Assembly (NCBI GenBank): GCA_963748315.1
Contig: CAVVIK010000006.1
Coordinates: 930,001 to 994,000 of the forward strand
DNA from: DASPHG01 sp963748315
GTDB lineage: Bacteria; Actinomycetota; Thermoleophilia; Solirubrobacterales; Thermoleophilaceae
Length of the DNA stretch: 64,000 nucleotides
Direction: 5' to 3'
Numbering within the stretch: the first letter of the stretch is position 1; the number at the start of each line of letters is the position of its first letter. The notes beneath the pieces were generated by a model, which did no database searches, was not told where the DNA came from, and worked only from the letters and a program-made list of their open reading frames with translations. This document shows positions 51,554-60,846 of this stretch, piece after piece. Made by a program: the position numbers and the translations under genes.

Positions 51554-52525
51554 ATGCTTCGCCGCCCGATGGCGACGACCGGACGCACCGCAGACGACCT
51601 CGCCGAGCCCCTGCTGGCCGGCGACAAGCGCGCGCTGGCACGCGCGATCTCGCTGGTCGAGAACGACGACCCCGAGGGCTGGGAGCTCGTCCGGCGCGTG
51701 TATCCGAAGACGGGGAACGCGGCGATGGTGGGCTTCACGGGCCCGCCCGGCGTCGGCAAGTCGACGCTGATCGGCACGCTCGTCAAGCACGCGCGCGAGC
51801 GCGATCGCGACGTGGCCGTGCTGTCGATCGACCCGTCGTCGCCCTTCACGAAGGGCGCCCTGCTCGGCGACCGGATCCGGCTGGCGGACCACTTCCTCGA
51901 CCCCGGCGTCTTCATCCGCTCGATGGCGAGCCGCGGCTCGCTGGGCGGGCTCTCGGAGGCGACGCTCCAGGCCGCGCTCCTGATGGACGCGGCCGGCAAG
52001 GACGACGTCTTCCTCGAGACCGTCGGCGTCGGCCAGGCCGAGGTCGACATCATCGACCACGCCGACACCGTCGTCCTCGCGCTGATGCCGGGCTCGGGCG
52101 ACTCGATCCAAGCGCTCAAGGCGGGAGTGATGGAGATCCCCGACGTGATCGTGGTGAACAAGAAGGACCATCCGCTCACCGACACGATGGTGCGCGAGGT
52201 CAAGGCCGTCCTGTCGCTCGGACCCGAGCAGTCGTGGCGGGTCCCGGTGCTCACCACCGAGGCGTCGCGCGCCGAGGGGATCGAGGAGGTCGCCACCGCG
52301 ATCGACGAGCACCGCGCCCATATCGCCGCCGAGGGGACGCTCGAGGAGCGGCGCCGCAGGAACCTGCGCAACGAGGTGCTCGAGCTGGCCACGGTGCGGC
52401 TGAGGAGGCGCGTCCGGGAGCAGGCGATGGACGACCCGGAGGTCCAGGAGCTGCTCGACCAGGTTGTAAAACGTCGCCTCGATCCCGCCAGCGCGGCTTC
52501 GAAGATCCTCGACCGGGGAACCTGA
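51554..52525 (+). CDS. meaB: MeaB/ArgK-family G3E GTPase, methylmalonyl-CoA mutase chaperone
   Basis: 323 residues from ATG 51554 (ATG 51569 is also possible). P-loop GFTGPPGVGKSTLIGTLV, switch-like DPSSPFTKGALLGDRIR, DTVVLALMPGSGDSIQALK and base-recognition VVNKKDH identify MeaB. It loads and protects adenosylcobalamin in methylmalonyl-CoA mutase. No mutase gene is in the window. The C-terminal dimerisation arm is present. A CHAD-domain gene follows 4 bp later. Confidence 0.9.
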   Translation: MLRRPMATTGRTADDLAEPLLAGDKRALARAISLVENDDPEGWELVRRVYPKTGNAAMVGFTGPPGVGKSTLIGTLVKHARERDRDVAVLSIDPSSPFTKGALLGDRIRLADHFLDPGVFIRSMASRGSLGGLSEATLQAALLMDAAGKDDVFLETVGVGQAEVDIIDHADTVVLALMPGSGDSIQALKAGVMEIPDVIVVNKKDHPLTDTMVREVKAVLSLGPEQSWRVPVLTTEASRAEGIEEVATAIDEHRAHIAAEGTLEERRRRNLRNEVLELATVRLRRRVREQAMDDPEVQELLDQVVKRRLDPASAASKILDRGT

Positions 52526-52529
52526 CGGC

Positions 52530-53474
52530 ATGAGGCCCTCCCGCCACGTGCTCGCAGCGGTGGGTGCAGTGGCCGGGATCGGCGCCGGCCTGCTGCTGAG
52601 ATCGCGCGGGCGACAGCGGCAGAAGCCCGCGTCACGCAAGTTCAGGCTGAGGCGGAAAGAGACGGTGCCCGCAGGCATCGTCCGGATCGCCGGCGGCAGG
52701 CTCGACTCCGCCGTCGACGAGCTCAGCGGCCGCGCGGGGCACGACACGCCGGAGGCGGTGCACGAGGCGCGCAAGGACATCAAGAAGCTGCGCGCGCTCG
52801 TCCGACTCGTCCAGGCGGACTCGAGCTGGAACCGCCGCCTGCGCGACACAGCCCGCCGCCTCGCGGGCCGCCGCGATGCCGACGTGCTGCTCGAGACGCT
52901 CGACGAGCTGGTCAAGCGCGGCGACGTCGCGAAGAAGTCGGTGCGCGGGCTGCGCAAGGAGCTCGCCGCCGAGGCCGGACGCAAGGCGGACGACTCCCAG
53001 ATTCGCCTCGCGCAGGCCGAGCTCACGGTGGCGCGCAGCGAGGTAAATGCGCTCGCGCCGCGGAAGGACTCCTTCAAGACCCTGCGGCCCGGGCTGCAGC
53101 AGATCTATGGCGACGGCCGTGCCGCCTACCGCGCCGCGCGCAAGCGCCCGACGGCCGAGAACCTGCACGAATGGCGCAAGCGTGTGAAGGACCTTTGGTA
53201 CTCCGCCACGATCCTCCACTCGGCATGGCCGGCGATGATGGACGAGCTCGCCGCGGAGGCGCACGTGCTGTCGGACCTGCTCGGCGAGGACCACGACCTC
53301 GCGATGCTCGCCGAGCGCGCGACCGGCAAGAAGCACAAGGAGCTACGCCGGGCGATCGGGAAGCGCCGCGCGCGGCTGAGAAAGCGGGCCCTCAAGCTGG
53401 GCAAGCGCCTCTACGCGGAAAAGCCGAAGGGCTTCACGCGCCGGATCGGCGCTGCTTGGGAGACGTCGCGCTGA
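52530..53474 (+). CDS. CHAD-domain protein (polyphosphate-binding)
   Basis: 314 residues. A short hydrophobic N-terminal segment (VLAAVGAVAGIGAGLLL) is followed by a CHAD domain with the repeated conserved His helices: VHEARKDIKKLRALVRL and LHEWRKRVKDLWYSATIL. Many Arg/Lys residues on these helices bind polyphosphate. It probably localises to polyphosphate granules or the membrane. It is close behind MeaB on the same strand; a functional link is unclear. Confidence 0.88.
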   Translation: MRPSRHVLAAVGAVAGIGAGLLLRSRGRQRQKPASRKFRLRRKETVPAGIVRIAGGRLDSAVDELSGRAGHDTPEAVHEARKDIKKLRALVRLVQADSSWNRRLRDTARRLAGRRDADVLLETLDELVKRGDVAKKSVRGLRKELAAEAGRKADDSQIRLAQAELTVARSEVNALAPRKDSFKTLRPGLQQIYGDGRAAYRAARKRPTAENLHEWRKRVKDLWYSATILHSAWPAMMDELAAEAHVLSDLLGEDHDLAMLAERATGKKHKELRRAIGKRRARLRKRALKLGKRLYAEKPKGFTRRIGAAWETSR

Positions 53475-53480
53475 CCCGAG

Positions 53481-53843
53481 CTAGGCGCGGCGCCTGCGCA
53501 CGGTGATGTCCATCTCCATCTCCTCGTGCAGCGTGCAGATGATGTGGTACTTGCCGGGGACGGTCAGCTTCCGCTTGAACTTGTAGCCCACCGCGGCCGG
53601 GTCGGACCAGAAGCGCTTGGCGCCCTTCGGCTTCTCCTTCAGCTTCACGTCGTGGACGTCGCCGGTGTAGTTCGGCCACTTCCACACGACAACCGTGTCG
53701 CGCTTCACCCTCATCTCGTCCGGCGAATAGAAGTTGTCGTAGATGCGGACGACCTTGCGGACGGGATCGTCCGCCTGAGCGGGCAGGGCCGCGGCGGCGA
53801 CCGTAGCCGCCACCGCGATCCCGGCGAATGCCTTAATCCCCAT
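53481..53843 (-). CDS. Secreted plastocyanin-like cupredoxin
   Basis: 120 residues. Sec signal (GIAVAATVAAAALPAQA) then one cupredoxin domain. Type 1 copper ligands appear as the His in YTGDVHDVKLKE and the Cys-His-Met set in YHIICTLHEEMEMD. The mature protein is about 95 residues. It carries single electrons outside the membrane. Its start overlaps the beta-helix protein stop by 11 bp, so it is the last gene of the copper cassette. Confidence 0.85.
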   Translation of the reverse strand: MGIKAFAGIAVAATVAAAALPAQADDPVRKVVRIYDNFYSPDEMRVKRDTVVVWKWPNYTGDVHDVKLKEKPKGAKRFWSDPAAVGYKFKRKLTVPGKYHIICTLHEEMEMDITVRRRRA

Positions 53844-55136
53844 AGTGCTCCAGCGGGGTGTAGCCCGGCTTGTCCGCGTGCGGGTGCTTGATCCAGTACT
53901 GCTCGCGGTCCTCGGTCGAGCGCGATGCTGGAGCATCTCGCTCGCGCGCGTCGTCGTTCACGCCGTTCTCGCCGCTGAACGGGCACGCGACGAGCTCGCT
54001 GTCGTCGGCCGGGAGGTTGTTCTGCGTGTCGCCATTGTCGGCGAAGCAGTTGTCCGAGCCGCTTCCGTCGTAGGCGATGTCACGGCCGTTCAGGTCCATG
54101 CCGCCGAGGCCGAACTCATTGCCGCGGATCGTGTTGCGGTCGACGGTGCGTGCGTCCTCCTGCTCCAGCGCGATCTGGTCGATCATCGCGAAGCCGGCGT
54201 CGTAATTGCCGTAGATCTCGTTGCCCTCGAGGAGGATGTCGCGTCCGCCGAACAGCAGGATTCCGATCCCGACAGGGAACGGGAAGACGCCGGTCTGCTG
54301 CTCGTCGCCGGTCACGGGGAACGGAGCCCCGAGGTAGTAGTTGAAGTTGTTCCAGAACACCTCGTTGTTCTTGATCACGTTGAACTCCGGCGGCGCGAAC
54401 TTCTCCGAGTCGAGCGCGTTCGGCACGATCCCGATGCCGTTGTTCCAGAACTGCGAGTCCTGGATCGTCACGTAGCGCATGTTCGTGCCGCTGTAGCCGA
54501 GCACGTTCGTGTGTGACTTCAGGTTCTTGAGGAACGTGCGCTTGGGCTTCGCCTGCGGGGGCGTCTGGCCGACGTAGAAGCCGGAGTCGCTCATCTCGTA
54601 GGCCTCCGACTTGGCCATCGTGCCGCCCTTCGAGTTGAAGGCGTACATGCCGTACCGGCCGGTGTGCTGCGCGATCAGGTTCTTCAGCAGGTAGCCCTTG
54701 ACGTTCGTCAGGAAGAAGCCGTTCGCCTTGTAGTTCTTGGCCTTGAAGCCCCGGATCGTCACGTCGTTGACGTCGTTCACGAAGAACGCGTTCTGCGCCT
54801 TGGCGCCCTTCAGGCCCTTGCCGTTCATGAGGACCTTGCCCGGCTTCTTCTTGTTGCCGATGATGACGCAGGCCGCGTCGGCCCTTGTTCTTGACCTGGA
54901 CGCCCTCCTTGTAGGTGCCGTTCGCGACCTTGATCGTGTCGCCGCCGACGCGAGGCGTTGACGGCCTCCTGGATCGTCTGGAAGCAGCGCGGCTTCTTGC
55001 AGACGTGCAGCGTCGCCTCCTGGCCGTTCGGGCGCGGGGGCAGCTTGCCGGGGTCTTTGGGGGACGGATAGTCGATCGCCATCGCGGCGCTCGGTACCAG
55101 CAGTAGGGCCGCAACCGCGGCGAGTCCAGTCTTCAC
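53833..55136 (-). CDS. Secreted right-handed parallel beta-helix protein (NosD-like), frameshifted
   Basis: A Sec signal (MKTGLAAVAALLLVPSAAMA) precedes a beta-helix of repeats such as NDVTIRGFKAKNYKANGFFL and NNEVFWNNFNYYLGA. The C-terminus has acidic Asn/Asp loops. Two one-base insertions break the frame: at GG 54954-54955 (restores AVNARVGGDTIKVANGTY) and at CCC 54882-54884 (restores NKADAACVIIGN). Total is about 433 residues. NosD-type beta-helices deliver or bind copper or sugars. The position between an oxidase and a cupredoxin supports a copper role. Confidence 0.72.
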
Positions 55137-55145
55137 TTCTCCTCC

Positions 55146-56182
55146 TTAGTTGACGACATACCAACCCGCCATCCCGGCGTCTTGGTGTGAGAACACGTGG
55201 CAGTGCCACAGCCAGCGCCCAGGGTTGTCCTCGGTGAAGCGAGCGGTGACCGTCTCGTTCGGACCGAAACCCGGGTTGTCCACGAAAGTTCCGTTCGGGT
55301 CCTTCCACCTGTGTCCGTGGATGTGGAAGGTGTGGAAGTTGCTGTCGAAGCCGATCGCGTGAAGCGCGACATCCTGGCCGACGCTCGCCTCGATCGTGGG
55401 CGTGTTGCCTGCGCCGCTGCGGCCGTTGACGACCTGGAAGAGTCGTGGCAGCCGCGTCACCTGCGGCGCGAACGAGTGCATCATCAGGGTGTGCTCGACG
55501 TCGGGCCGCGTCGCGCCCTTGGGGCGGACGATCACGGCCCCGAACAGGCCGCGCATCGTGTTCAGCGTGTGGTTCGGGCCGTGGTCGTGGTAGGGCCACA
55601 CCCCGACCGAGTCAGGCGTGCACTCCCAGCGGTACGTGAACTCCTCGCCGGGCGCGATGAAACCGCCGGCGCGCGTGAAGTCGCCCAGGTAGGCGCCGTC
55701 GTACTCGGGGTTGTACTTGACGCCGTGGGGGTGCATCGTGACCGCCTGGTTCAGGCGCTCGTCGGCGTTGCGGAAGTGCACGACCATCAGGTCGCCGACC
55801 TCGGCTTCGAGCGTCGGGCCGGGCATGCGCGGGCGGGTGAGCGGCTCTGCGAATCCCGCGCTCATCAGCTGGTAGACGAACGCGCGGAACTTCGTGCGGC
55901 CGGTGATGCGGTTCTTCATCCACTCGTCGACCTTGTTCGGAGCGATGTCCCACCGCTTCGAGCGCGCCTGGACCCAGTACTCGCGCACCTGACCGCCGGG
56001 TGCCGGCTGGGGGTGGGGAACTCCGACTGAGCCGCCGTCGCCTTCGGGCGCGGGATCTTCGCCGCGGCCGCGTCGGCCTCGTCGACCTCGCGCGCGGTCG
56101 AGACGTCATACGTCTTGCCTCCCACCGAGCAGATCAGTGGGACAGCAGCAGCTGACTGAAGGAAGTTGCGGCGATCGAGCAT
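55146..56182 (-). CDS. Tat-exported multicopper oxidase, frameshifted
   Basis: The start MLDRRNFLQSAAAVPLI has a Tat motif RRNFLQ. Copper ligands are in TMHPHGVKYNP, VWPYHDHGPNH, FHTFHIHGHRW and WLWHCHVFSHQDAGM, covering type 1, 2 and 3 sites. About 345 residues suits a two-domain MCO. The frame slips near 56060 (one G apparently missing), and joining restores EDPAPEGDGGSVGVPHPQPA before the first domain. It oxidises a phenol, metal ion or similar outside the membrane. The substrate is not clear. Confidence 0.82.
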
Positions 56183-56239
56183 GCGAGTCCTAGAACCCCT
56201 GCCGCCAGTCCAGAGTAGCGGGCGGCTTCTGGGCGCTCA

Positions 56240-57415
56240 TTAGGACGCCAGCTTCGGCAGCGACGTGATCTTGATCTCGTCGGGGTCGTCGCCCTCGACG
56301 AGCTCCGGCGCCTGCAGTGAGCGCACGGCCGTCTCCACCTGCTCCAGCGACTCGATGTCCTTGCCCGACTCGACGCCGAGGTCGGAGAGCTTCCGCGCGC
56401 TCACGAGCACCTGCCGCTCGAGCGAGCCGATCGTGTCGTTGTAGGCGTTCGTGGTCGTGTTGATGGCGCGGCCGAGCTTGGTGAGGTGGCCCGCCATCGT
56501 CGCGATTCGCTTGTGGAGCTGGCGGCCGAGCTCGGCGACCTGCTCGGCCGACTCCGCCATCCGCTCCTGGCGCCAGCCGTAGGCGACGACCTTGAGCAGC
56601 CCGATCAGCGACGTGGGCGTCGCGATCAGCACCTTGTTGTCGACGCCCTCCTGAATCAGGTCGGGCACCTGCTCGAGCGCCGCGCTGTGGAACGACTCGC
56701 TCGGCAGGAAGAGCACGACGAACTCGGGCGAGGGGGAGAAGCTGTCCTGGTACGACTTCGCGCCGAGCTTGCGCAGGTGGTCGCGCACGTGGCGCCCGTA
56801 CCCCTCGAGGTGCGCGGCGCGCTCGTCGTCGTCCTCGGTCTCGAGCGCGTTCAGGTAGGCCTCGAGCGGGACCTTCGCGTCCACGACGACGTTCATGCCG
56901 CCGGGCAGCTTCACGATCAGGTCGGGCCGGACGCGGCCGTCATCGGTGTCGGCCGAGCTCTGCTGCTCGAAGTCGCAGTGCTCGATCATGCCCGCCATCT
57001 CGCAGACGCGCTTGAGCTGGAGCTCGCCCCAGCGGCCGCGCGTGGCCGGCGCGCGCAGCGCCGTGACCAGGCTGGCCGTCTCGCGCCGGAGCTGGTCCTG
57101 GCCGGCGGTGACCGTCCGCAGGTGCTCGCTCAGCTGCCCGTGCGCCAGGTTGCGTGCCTTCTCGAGCGTCTCGAGCTTGCCGTCCACGTTCTTGAGCGAG
57201 TCGGCGATCGGCTTGACCAGCACGTCCATCAGCGACTGCGACGCGTCGCTCGACGCCGCCTTGACGGCGTTCGGGATGTCGGTCTTGACCTGCTCGAGCA
57301 GCTCGCGCGAGTGGTGCGCTTCAGCGCGCGCCGCGTCGATGCGAGCGCGCACCACGGTCCACACGGCGGCGCCGCCCAAGATCAGTCCGACAAGCAGTGC
57401 AAGCACGATTTCCAT
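56240..57415 (-). CDS. rmuC: RmuC-family DNA recombination protein
   Basis: 391 residues from ATG 57415 (upstream TTG and other starts would only add antisense-like codons). An N-terminal helix (EIVLALLVGLILGGAAVWTV) anchors it. A coiled-coil follows, then the RmuC nuclease-like domain with TRGRWGELQLKRV, DLIVKLPGGMNVVVDAKVPL and VLIATPTSLIGLLKVVAYGW. Family members limit inversions at short repeats. A membrane-anchored nuclease is inferred. Adjacent genes are unrelated. Confidence 0.9.
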   Translation of the reverse strand: MEIVLALLVGLILGGAAVWTVVRARIDAARAEAHHSRELLEQVKTDIPNAVKAASSDASQSLMDVLVKPIADSLKNVDGKLETLEKARNLAHGQLSEHLRTVTAGQDQLRRETASLVTALRAPATRGRWGELQLKRVCEMAGMIEHCDFEQQSSADTDDGRVRPDLIVKLPGGMNVVVDAKVPLEAYLNALETEDDDERAAHLEGYGRHVRDHLRKLGAKSYQDSFSPSPEFVVLFLPSESFHSAALEQVPDLIQEGVDNKVLIATPTSLIGLLKVVAYGWRQERMAESAEQVAELGRQLHKRIATMAGHLTKLGRAINTTTNAYNDTIGSLERQVLVSARKLSDLGVESGKDIESLEQVETAVRSLQAPELVEGDDPDEIKITSLPKLAS

Positions 57416-57472
57416 CGGACCATCCACCGTCGCACGGGGCGCGGACGGAATGGGCAAACGGCTTGCAGATTG

Positions 57473-58505
57473 CTAACTGCCAGCTAATTGCGGCGAGGTA
57501 CTTTGGGCCGTGCCCCTAATGCGGGTCGTCGAAGCATCCGTCACCTCGACCTGCACAACCGAGCGGCGCTCCGCCTTCTGGTTCCGGCGGGGCGCCGCTC
57601 GGGTTATTTCGAGCATGTGCTCGAACTGGCGCGCGATGCCGGCGCCGAGCGGCGTCTGAGGAACGAACCCGAGCTCGCGCTGGGCGAGCGACCCGTCGCA
57701 CGCCGTCCGCCGCGCCTCGCCGGCGACCGCCGCGGCGTGCTCCACGGTGACCGGCCCGCCGACGAGCTCGGCGATCAGCGCGATCGCGTCGCGCAGCTCG
57801 ACCGGGTGGCCGCCGCCGACGTTGTAGATGGCGCCGTCCCGGCCCTGGGCGGCCGCCGCGAGCGCGGCCTCGACGGCGTCGCCGACGTAGGTGAAGTCGC
57901 GCACCTGGCGGCCGTCGCCGATCACCGTGATCGGCTCGCCGCGCGAGGCAGCGCGCAATGAAGCGGTGGAAGGCCATGTCGGGGCGCTGGCGCGGGCCGT
58001 AGACCGTGAAGAAGCGGAGGCCGACGGCGGGCACGCCGGATGCCGCGACCAGCCGCTCCATCGCGGCCTTCGTGGCGGCGTAGGGGGAGAGCGGCGCGAC
58101 CGGCGTGTCCTCCGACTGATGCGCGGCGTTCCCGTAGACCGACGAGGACGAGGCGTACACGAGCCGCCGCGGCCCTGCGGCGAGCAGGCGCCGCGTCGCG
58201 ATCACGTTGCGCCGCAGGTACGCGCTGAGGTTCCCGCCGCGCACGCCAGGCTCCGCGGCCAGGTGGAAGACGGTGTCTACTCCGTCGAGGAGCGCGCGCA
58301 CGCCATCCCGGGCGAGGTCCGCCTCGACGAGCTCGAAGGCGTCCGACTGGCGGGCGCTCGCGAGGTTGCGCTCCTTCAGCTCGCGGGCATAGTGCTCGGT
58401 GAAGCAGTCGACCCCCACGACCTCGTGCCCGTCCGCGAGCAGCCGGTCGCAGAGGTGGGATCCGAGGAACCCGGCGGCCCCTGTCACCAGCGTGCGCTCT
58501 CCCAT
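57473..58505 (-). CDS. NAD-dependent sugar epimerase/dehydratase, frameshifted
   Basis: The N-terminal Rossmann motif TGAAGFLGSHLCDRLL is followed by the catalytic Ser/Tyr set in YASSSSVYGNA and SPYAATKAAM (YxxxK). The C-terminal half (YNVGGGHPVELRDAI) sits in another frame. One extra base near 57951-57957 explains it: removal restores FIRAASRGEPITVIGDG. Full length is about 343 residues. It likely epimerises or dehydrates a UDP- or dTDP-sugar for the adjacent glycosyltransferases. It is divergent from the phosphodiesterase-GT2 gene with a palindrome between. Confidence 0.82.
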
Positions 58506-58514
58506 GGCGCGCCA

Positions 58515-58532
58515 TATTAGGGTTCCCTAATA
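58515..58532. promoter_or_regulatory. Perfect palindrome between divergent glycan genes
   Basis: TATTAGGG-TT-CCCTAATA, 8-base arms, in the 37-bp gap between the epimerase and the phosphodiesterase-GT2 ORF. AT-rich ends contrast with the surrounding GC-rich sequence. It may bind a regulator controlling both sides, and its TATTAG could also serve as a -10. Confidence 0.5.
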
Positions 58533-58542
58533 CGATCTGCCT

Positions 58543-60846
58543 GTGGCGCGATCGGCGGGGCTCATCGAGGTCTGGGCGGCGCGGGCGTGGAACGTCTTCA
58601 ACGAGGGCCGCCCGTTCACGCTCGTCTACCCGGTGCTGGTGCTGCTCGCGGCGGAGCTGGTCGGCCTCGCGCCCGACGGCTCGCTCGGGCTCGCGCTGAT
58701 CGGCGCGCTCGCGCTCGCCGTCGTGCTCAGTCGCTTCCCGTTCCCCCTCCGCGGCCGCGCACTGCTCTGGCTCGCGCTCGCCGTCAGCGTGCCGCTGCTC
58801 GAGCCGTGGCGCGCGCCGGCGCTCGTGCTCGGCGCGCTCGCCGGATGGGCCTTCTTCACGGTCTTCTTCTGGGGGACCTTCTACTACCGGCTCCGCACCG
58901 GGGCGCCGTGGACCAACTTCCTCCGCTTCTGGCGCCTCGTCCTGACGAACTCCGACCCGACGAGCGGCAACGCGCTGGAGCAGGTGCCGAAGATCGTGAT
59001 GACGATCTCAGCCGGGACGCTGCTTGCCGAGGAGCCGGGCGCGGGGAGCGCGCTGCGAATCGCCGCGGTCGCCCTGGTCGCCGCGGCGCTCGGCGCGCTC
59101 GCGTGGCGGAGGTTCGCGCGGCGGCTGCCGGCCTACCCGCCACCCCAGGGGTCTGACCCCTCGGGGTCAGACCCCCTTGCGAAGCGCGTCTACGTGATCG
59201 TCGTGGACGGCTGCAACCGCGAGCGGCTGTGGCAGGCCGACACACCGGCGATCGACCGGCTGGCGCGCGAGGGGACCGAGTACCTGTCGGTCGAGCCGGC
59301 CTACCCGGCGCGCACGGTCGTCTGCTTTTCGTCGATGCTCACCGGTGCCGCCCCGCAGGACCACGGGATGCACTCCAACTTCGCGCCGCGGCTCGGGGTT
59401 CGGTGCGAGTCGGTGTTCGACGTGCTCGAGCGCCACGGCCGCCGCGGTCGCCTGGTCGGCATCGCGCATCTGCTCGACCCGTTCGGCGAGGAGGTCGTGA
59501 GCGCCGTCACCTCGGTGCAGCCGACCGAGCGCATCGACCATTCGCTGGTCGCGGCCGCGCGCGAGGTGGTCGAGCGCGACGATCCCGACCTGCTCGTGCT
59601 CCAGCTGCTCGCCGCCGACCAGCTCGGCCACGTGCGCGGGGTGCGTAACCGCGAGTACCTCGACCAGCTCGAGCAGACCGACCGCCACGTGGCGGACTTC
59701 CTCGCGTGGCTCGGGGAGCGCGGCAAGCTCGACGACGCCACCGTGATCCTGATGGCCGACCACGGCCAGGGCCGCGGCATCGGCGGCCACGGCCACCTCG
59801 ACTGGGGCGAGTCGCCGGTCCCGTTCATCGTGCACGGCGCGGGCGCGGTGCCCGGCACCGTCTCGCACGAGCCGCACAACGTGTGCGAGCTGGCGGTGAC
59901 AGTCAGCGCGCTACTGGGCGTGGAGCCACCCGCGCAGGCGCGCGGCCGCCCGCTTGTAAAGGGGTCAGACCCCTTGAGTGGGGTCGACTCAAGGGGTCAG
60001 ACCCCTTCGCGCTGCCTCGCGATCATCCCCGCGAAGGACGAGGCGGCCGCGATCGGCTCGGTCGTCGCCCGGATACCGCGCAGCGCCTGCGGCATGGGCG
60101 TGGACGTGCTCGTGATCGACGACGGCTCGACCGACGAAACCGCGGCGATCGCGCGTGACGCCGGTGCGGAGGTGGTCTCGAACGGGCGCTCGCACGGCTT
60201 GGGCGCGGCGGTCCGCCAGGGCCTCACGGCCGCGCGCGAACGCGGCTACGACGCCGCTGTCTACCTCGACGGCGATGGCGAGTACGACCCGGCCGACTTC
60301 GAGCGCGTGCTCGACCCGGTCGCGCGCGGGCGCGCGCAGTACGTAGTCGGCTCGCGTTTCCTCGGCGACCGCGACGGCATGACCTGGCACCGAACGCTCG
60401 CCAACCGGCTGACGAGCGCTCTGCTCGGGACGCTGATGCAGACGGTCGTCTCGGACGGGCAGAGCGGCTACCGAGCTTTCGGCCGCGAGGCGCTCGCCGC
60501 CGCACGCATCCGCCACGACTACAACTACGCCCAGGTGCTGACGCTGTCGCTGTGGGGAGCCGGCATCGACGCGGTCGAGGTCCCGATCAACTACCGCCGC
60601 CGCGACAGCGGCAGCTCGTTCGTGCGCTACCCCGAGTACTTCGCGCGCGTCGCGCCCGCGCTCTGGCGCGAGTTCCACCACGCGAGGAAGCAGAGGGCGA
60701 CGAGCGCCGCGCCCAGCGCGCCCGCGATCACGAACGGCACCGTGCTCCCCTCCCTGAACAACGGGAATGCGTCCTCGAGCGGCCCCCACGGTGCGTCGGG
60801 ACGCCCGGCCGCAAAGCCGCCGCCGTCCCAGCGCACGTCGGCGTAG
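58543..60846 (+). CDS. Membrane phosphodiesterase plus GT2 glycosyltransferase ORF joined by REP sequences
   Basis: 767 residues from GTG. N-terminal helices (residues ~20-200) lead to an alkaline-phosphatase-fold phosphodiesterase (VYVIVVDGCNRERLW, PARTVVCFSSMLTG, LMADHGQGRGIGGHGH). A GT2 domain then starts RCLAIIPAKDEAAAIG, with DDGSTDE, DGDGEYDPADF and SGYRAFGREAL. A REP lies in frame between membrane and catalytic parts (GSDPSGSDP), and a REP pair joins the two enzymes (KGSDPLSGVDSRGQTP). This may be one fusion or two genes joined by an indel. The last ~70 codons are antisense to the next gene. Confidence 0.75.
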   Translation: MARSAGLIEVWAARAWNVFNEGRPFTLVYPVLVLLAAELVGLAPDGSLGLALIGALALAVVLSRFPFPLRGRALLWLALAVSVPLLEPWRAPALVLGALAGWAFFTVFFWGTFYYRLRTGAPWTNFLRFWRLVLTNSDPTSGNALEQVPKIVMTISAGTLLAEEPGAGSALRIAAVALVAAALGALAWRRFARRLPAYPPPQGSDPSGSDPLAKRVYVIVVDGCNRERLWQADTPAIDRLAREGTEYLSVEPAYPARTVVCFSSMLTGAAPQDHGMHSNFAPRLGVRCESVFDVLERHGRRGRLVGIAHLLDPFGEEVVSAVTSVQPTERIDHSLVAAAREVVERDDPDLLVLQLLAADQLGHVRGVRNREYLDQLEQTDRHVADFLAWLGERGKLDDATVILMADHGQGRGIGGHGHLDWGESPVPFIVHGAGAVPGTVSHEPHNVCELAVTVSALLGVEPPAQARGRPLVKGSDPLSGVDSRGQTPSRCLAIIPAKDEAAAIGSVVARIPRSACGMGVDVLVIDDGSTDETAAIARDAGAEVVSNGRSHGLGAAVRQGLTAARERGYDAAVYLDGDGEYDPADFERVLDPVARGRAQYVVGSRFLGDRDGMTWHRTLANRLTSALLGTLMQTVVSDGQSGYRAFGREALAAARIRHDYNYAQVLTLSLWGAGIDAVEVPINYRRRDSGSSFVRYPEYFARVAPALWREFHHARKQRATSAAPSAPAITNGTVLPSLNNGNASSSGPHGASGRPAAKPPPSQRTSA
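59147..59180. repeat. REP pair inside the phosphodiesterase ORF, linker region
   Basis: Two head-to-head cores (AGGGGTCTGACCCC and CGGGGTCAGACCCC) read in frame as QGSDPSGSDP. Located between the membrane segment and the phosphodiesterase domain. Confidence 0.85.
59957..60008. repeat. REP pair at the phosphodiesterase-GT2 junction
   Basis: Two GGGGTCAGACCCC cores with a palindromic spacer (GTGGGGTCGACTC) between. Read in frame as KGSDPLSGVDSRGQTP. Both units carry AAGG and CCTT flanks. Confidence 0.85.

Noticed and set aside
59147..60008. REPs in the long ORF taken as transcription terminators
   Set aside because: Strong stems but no T-run, and translation continues through them in frame.
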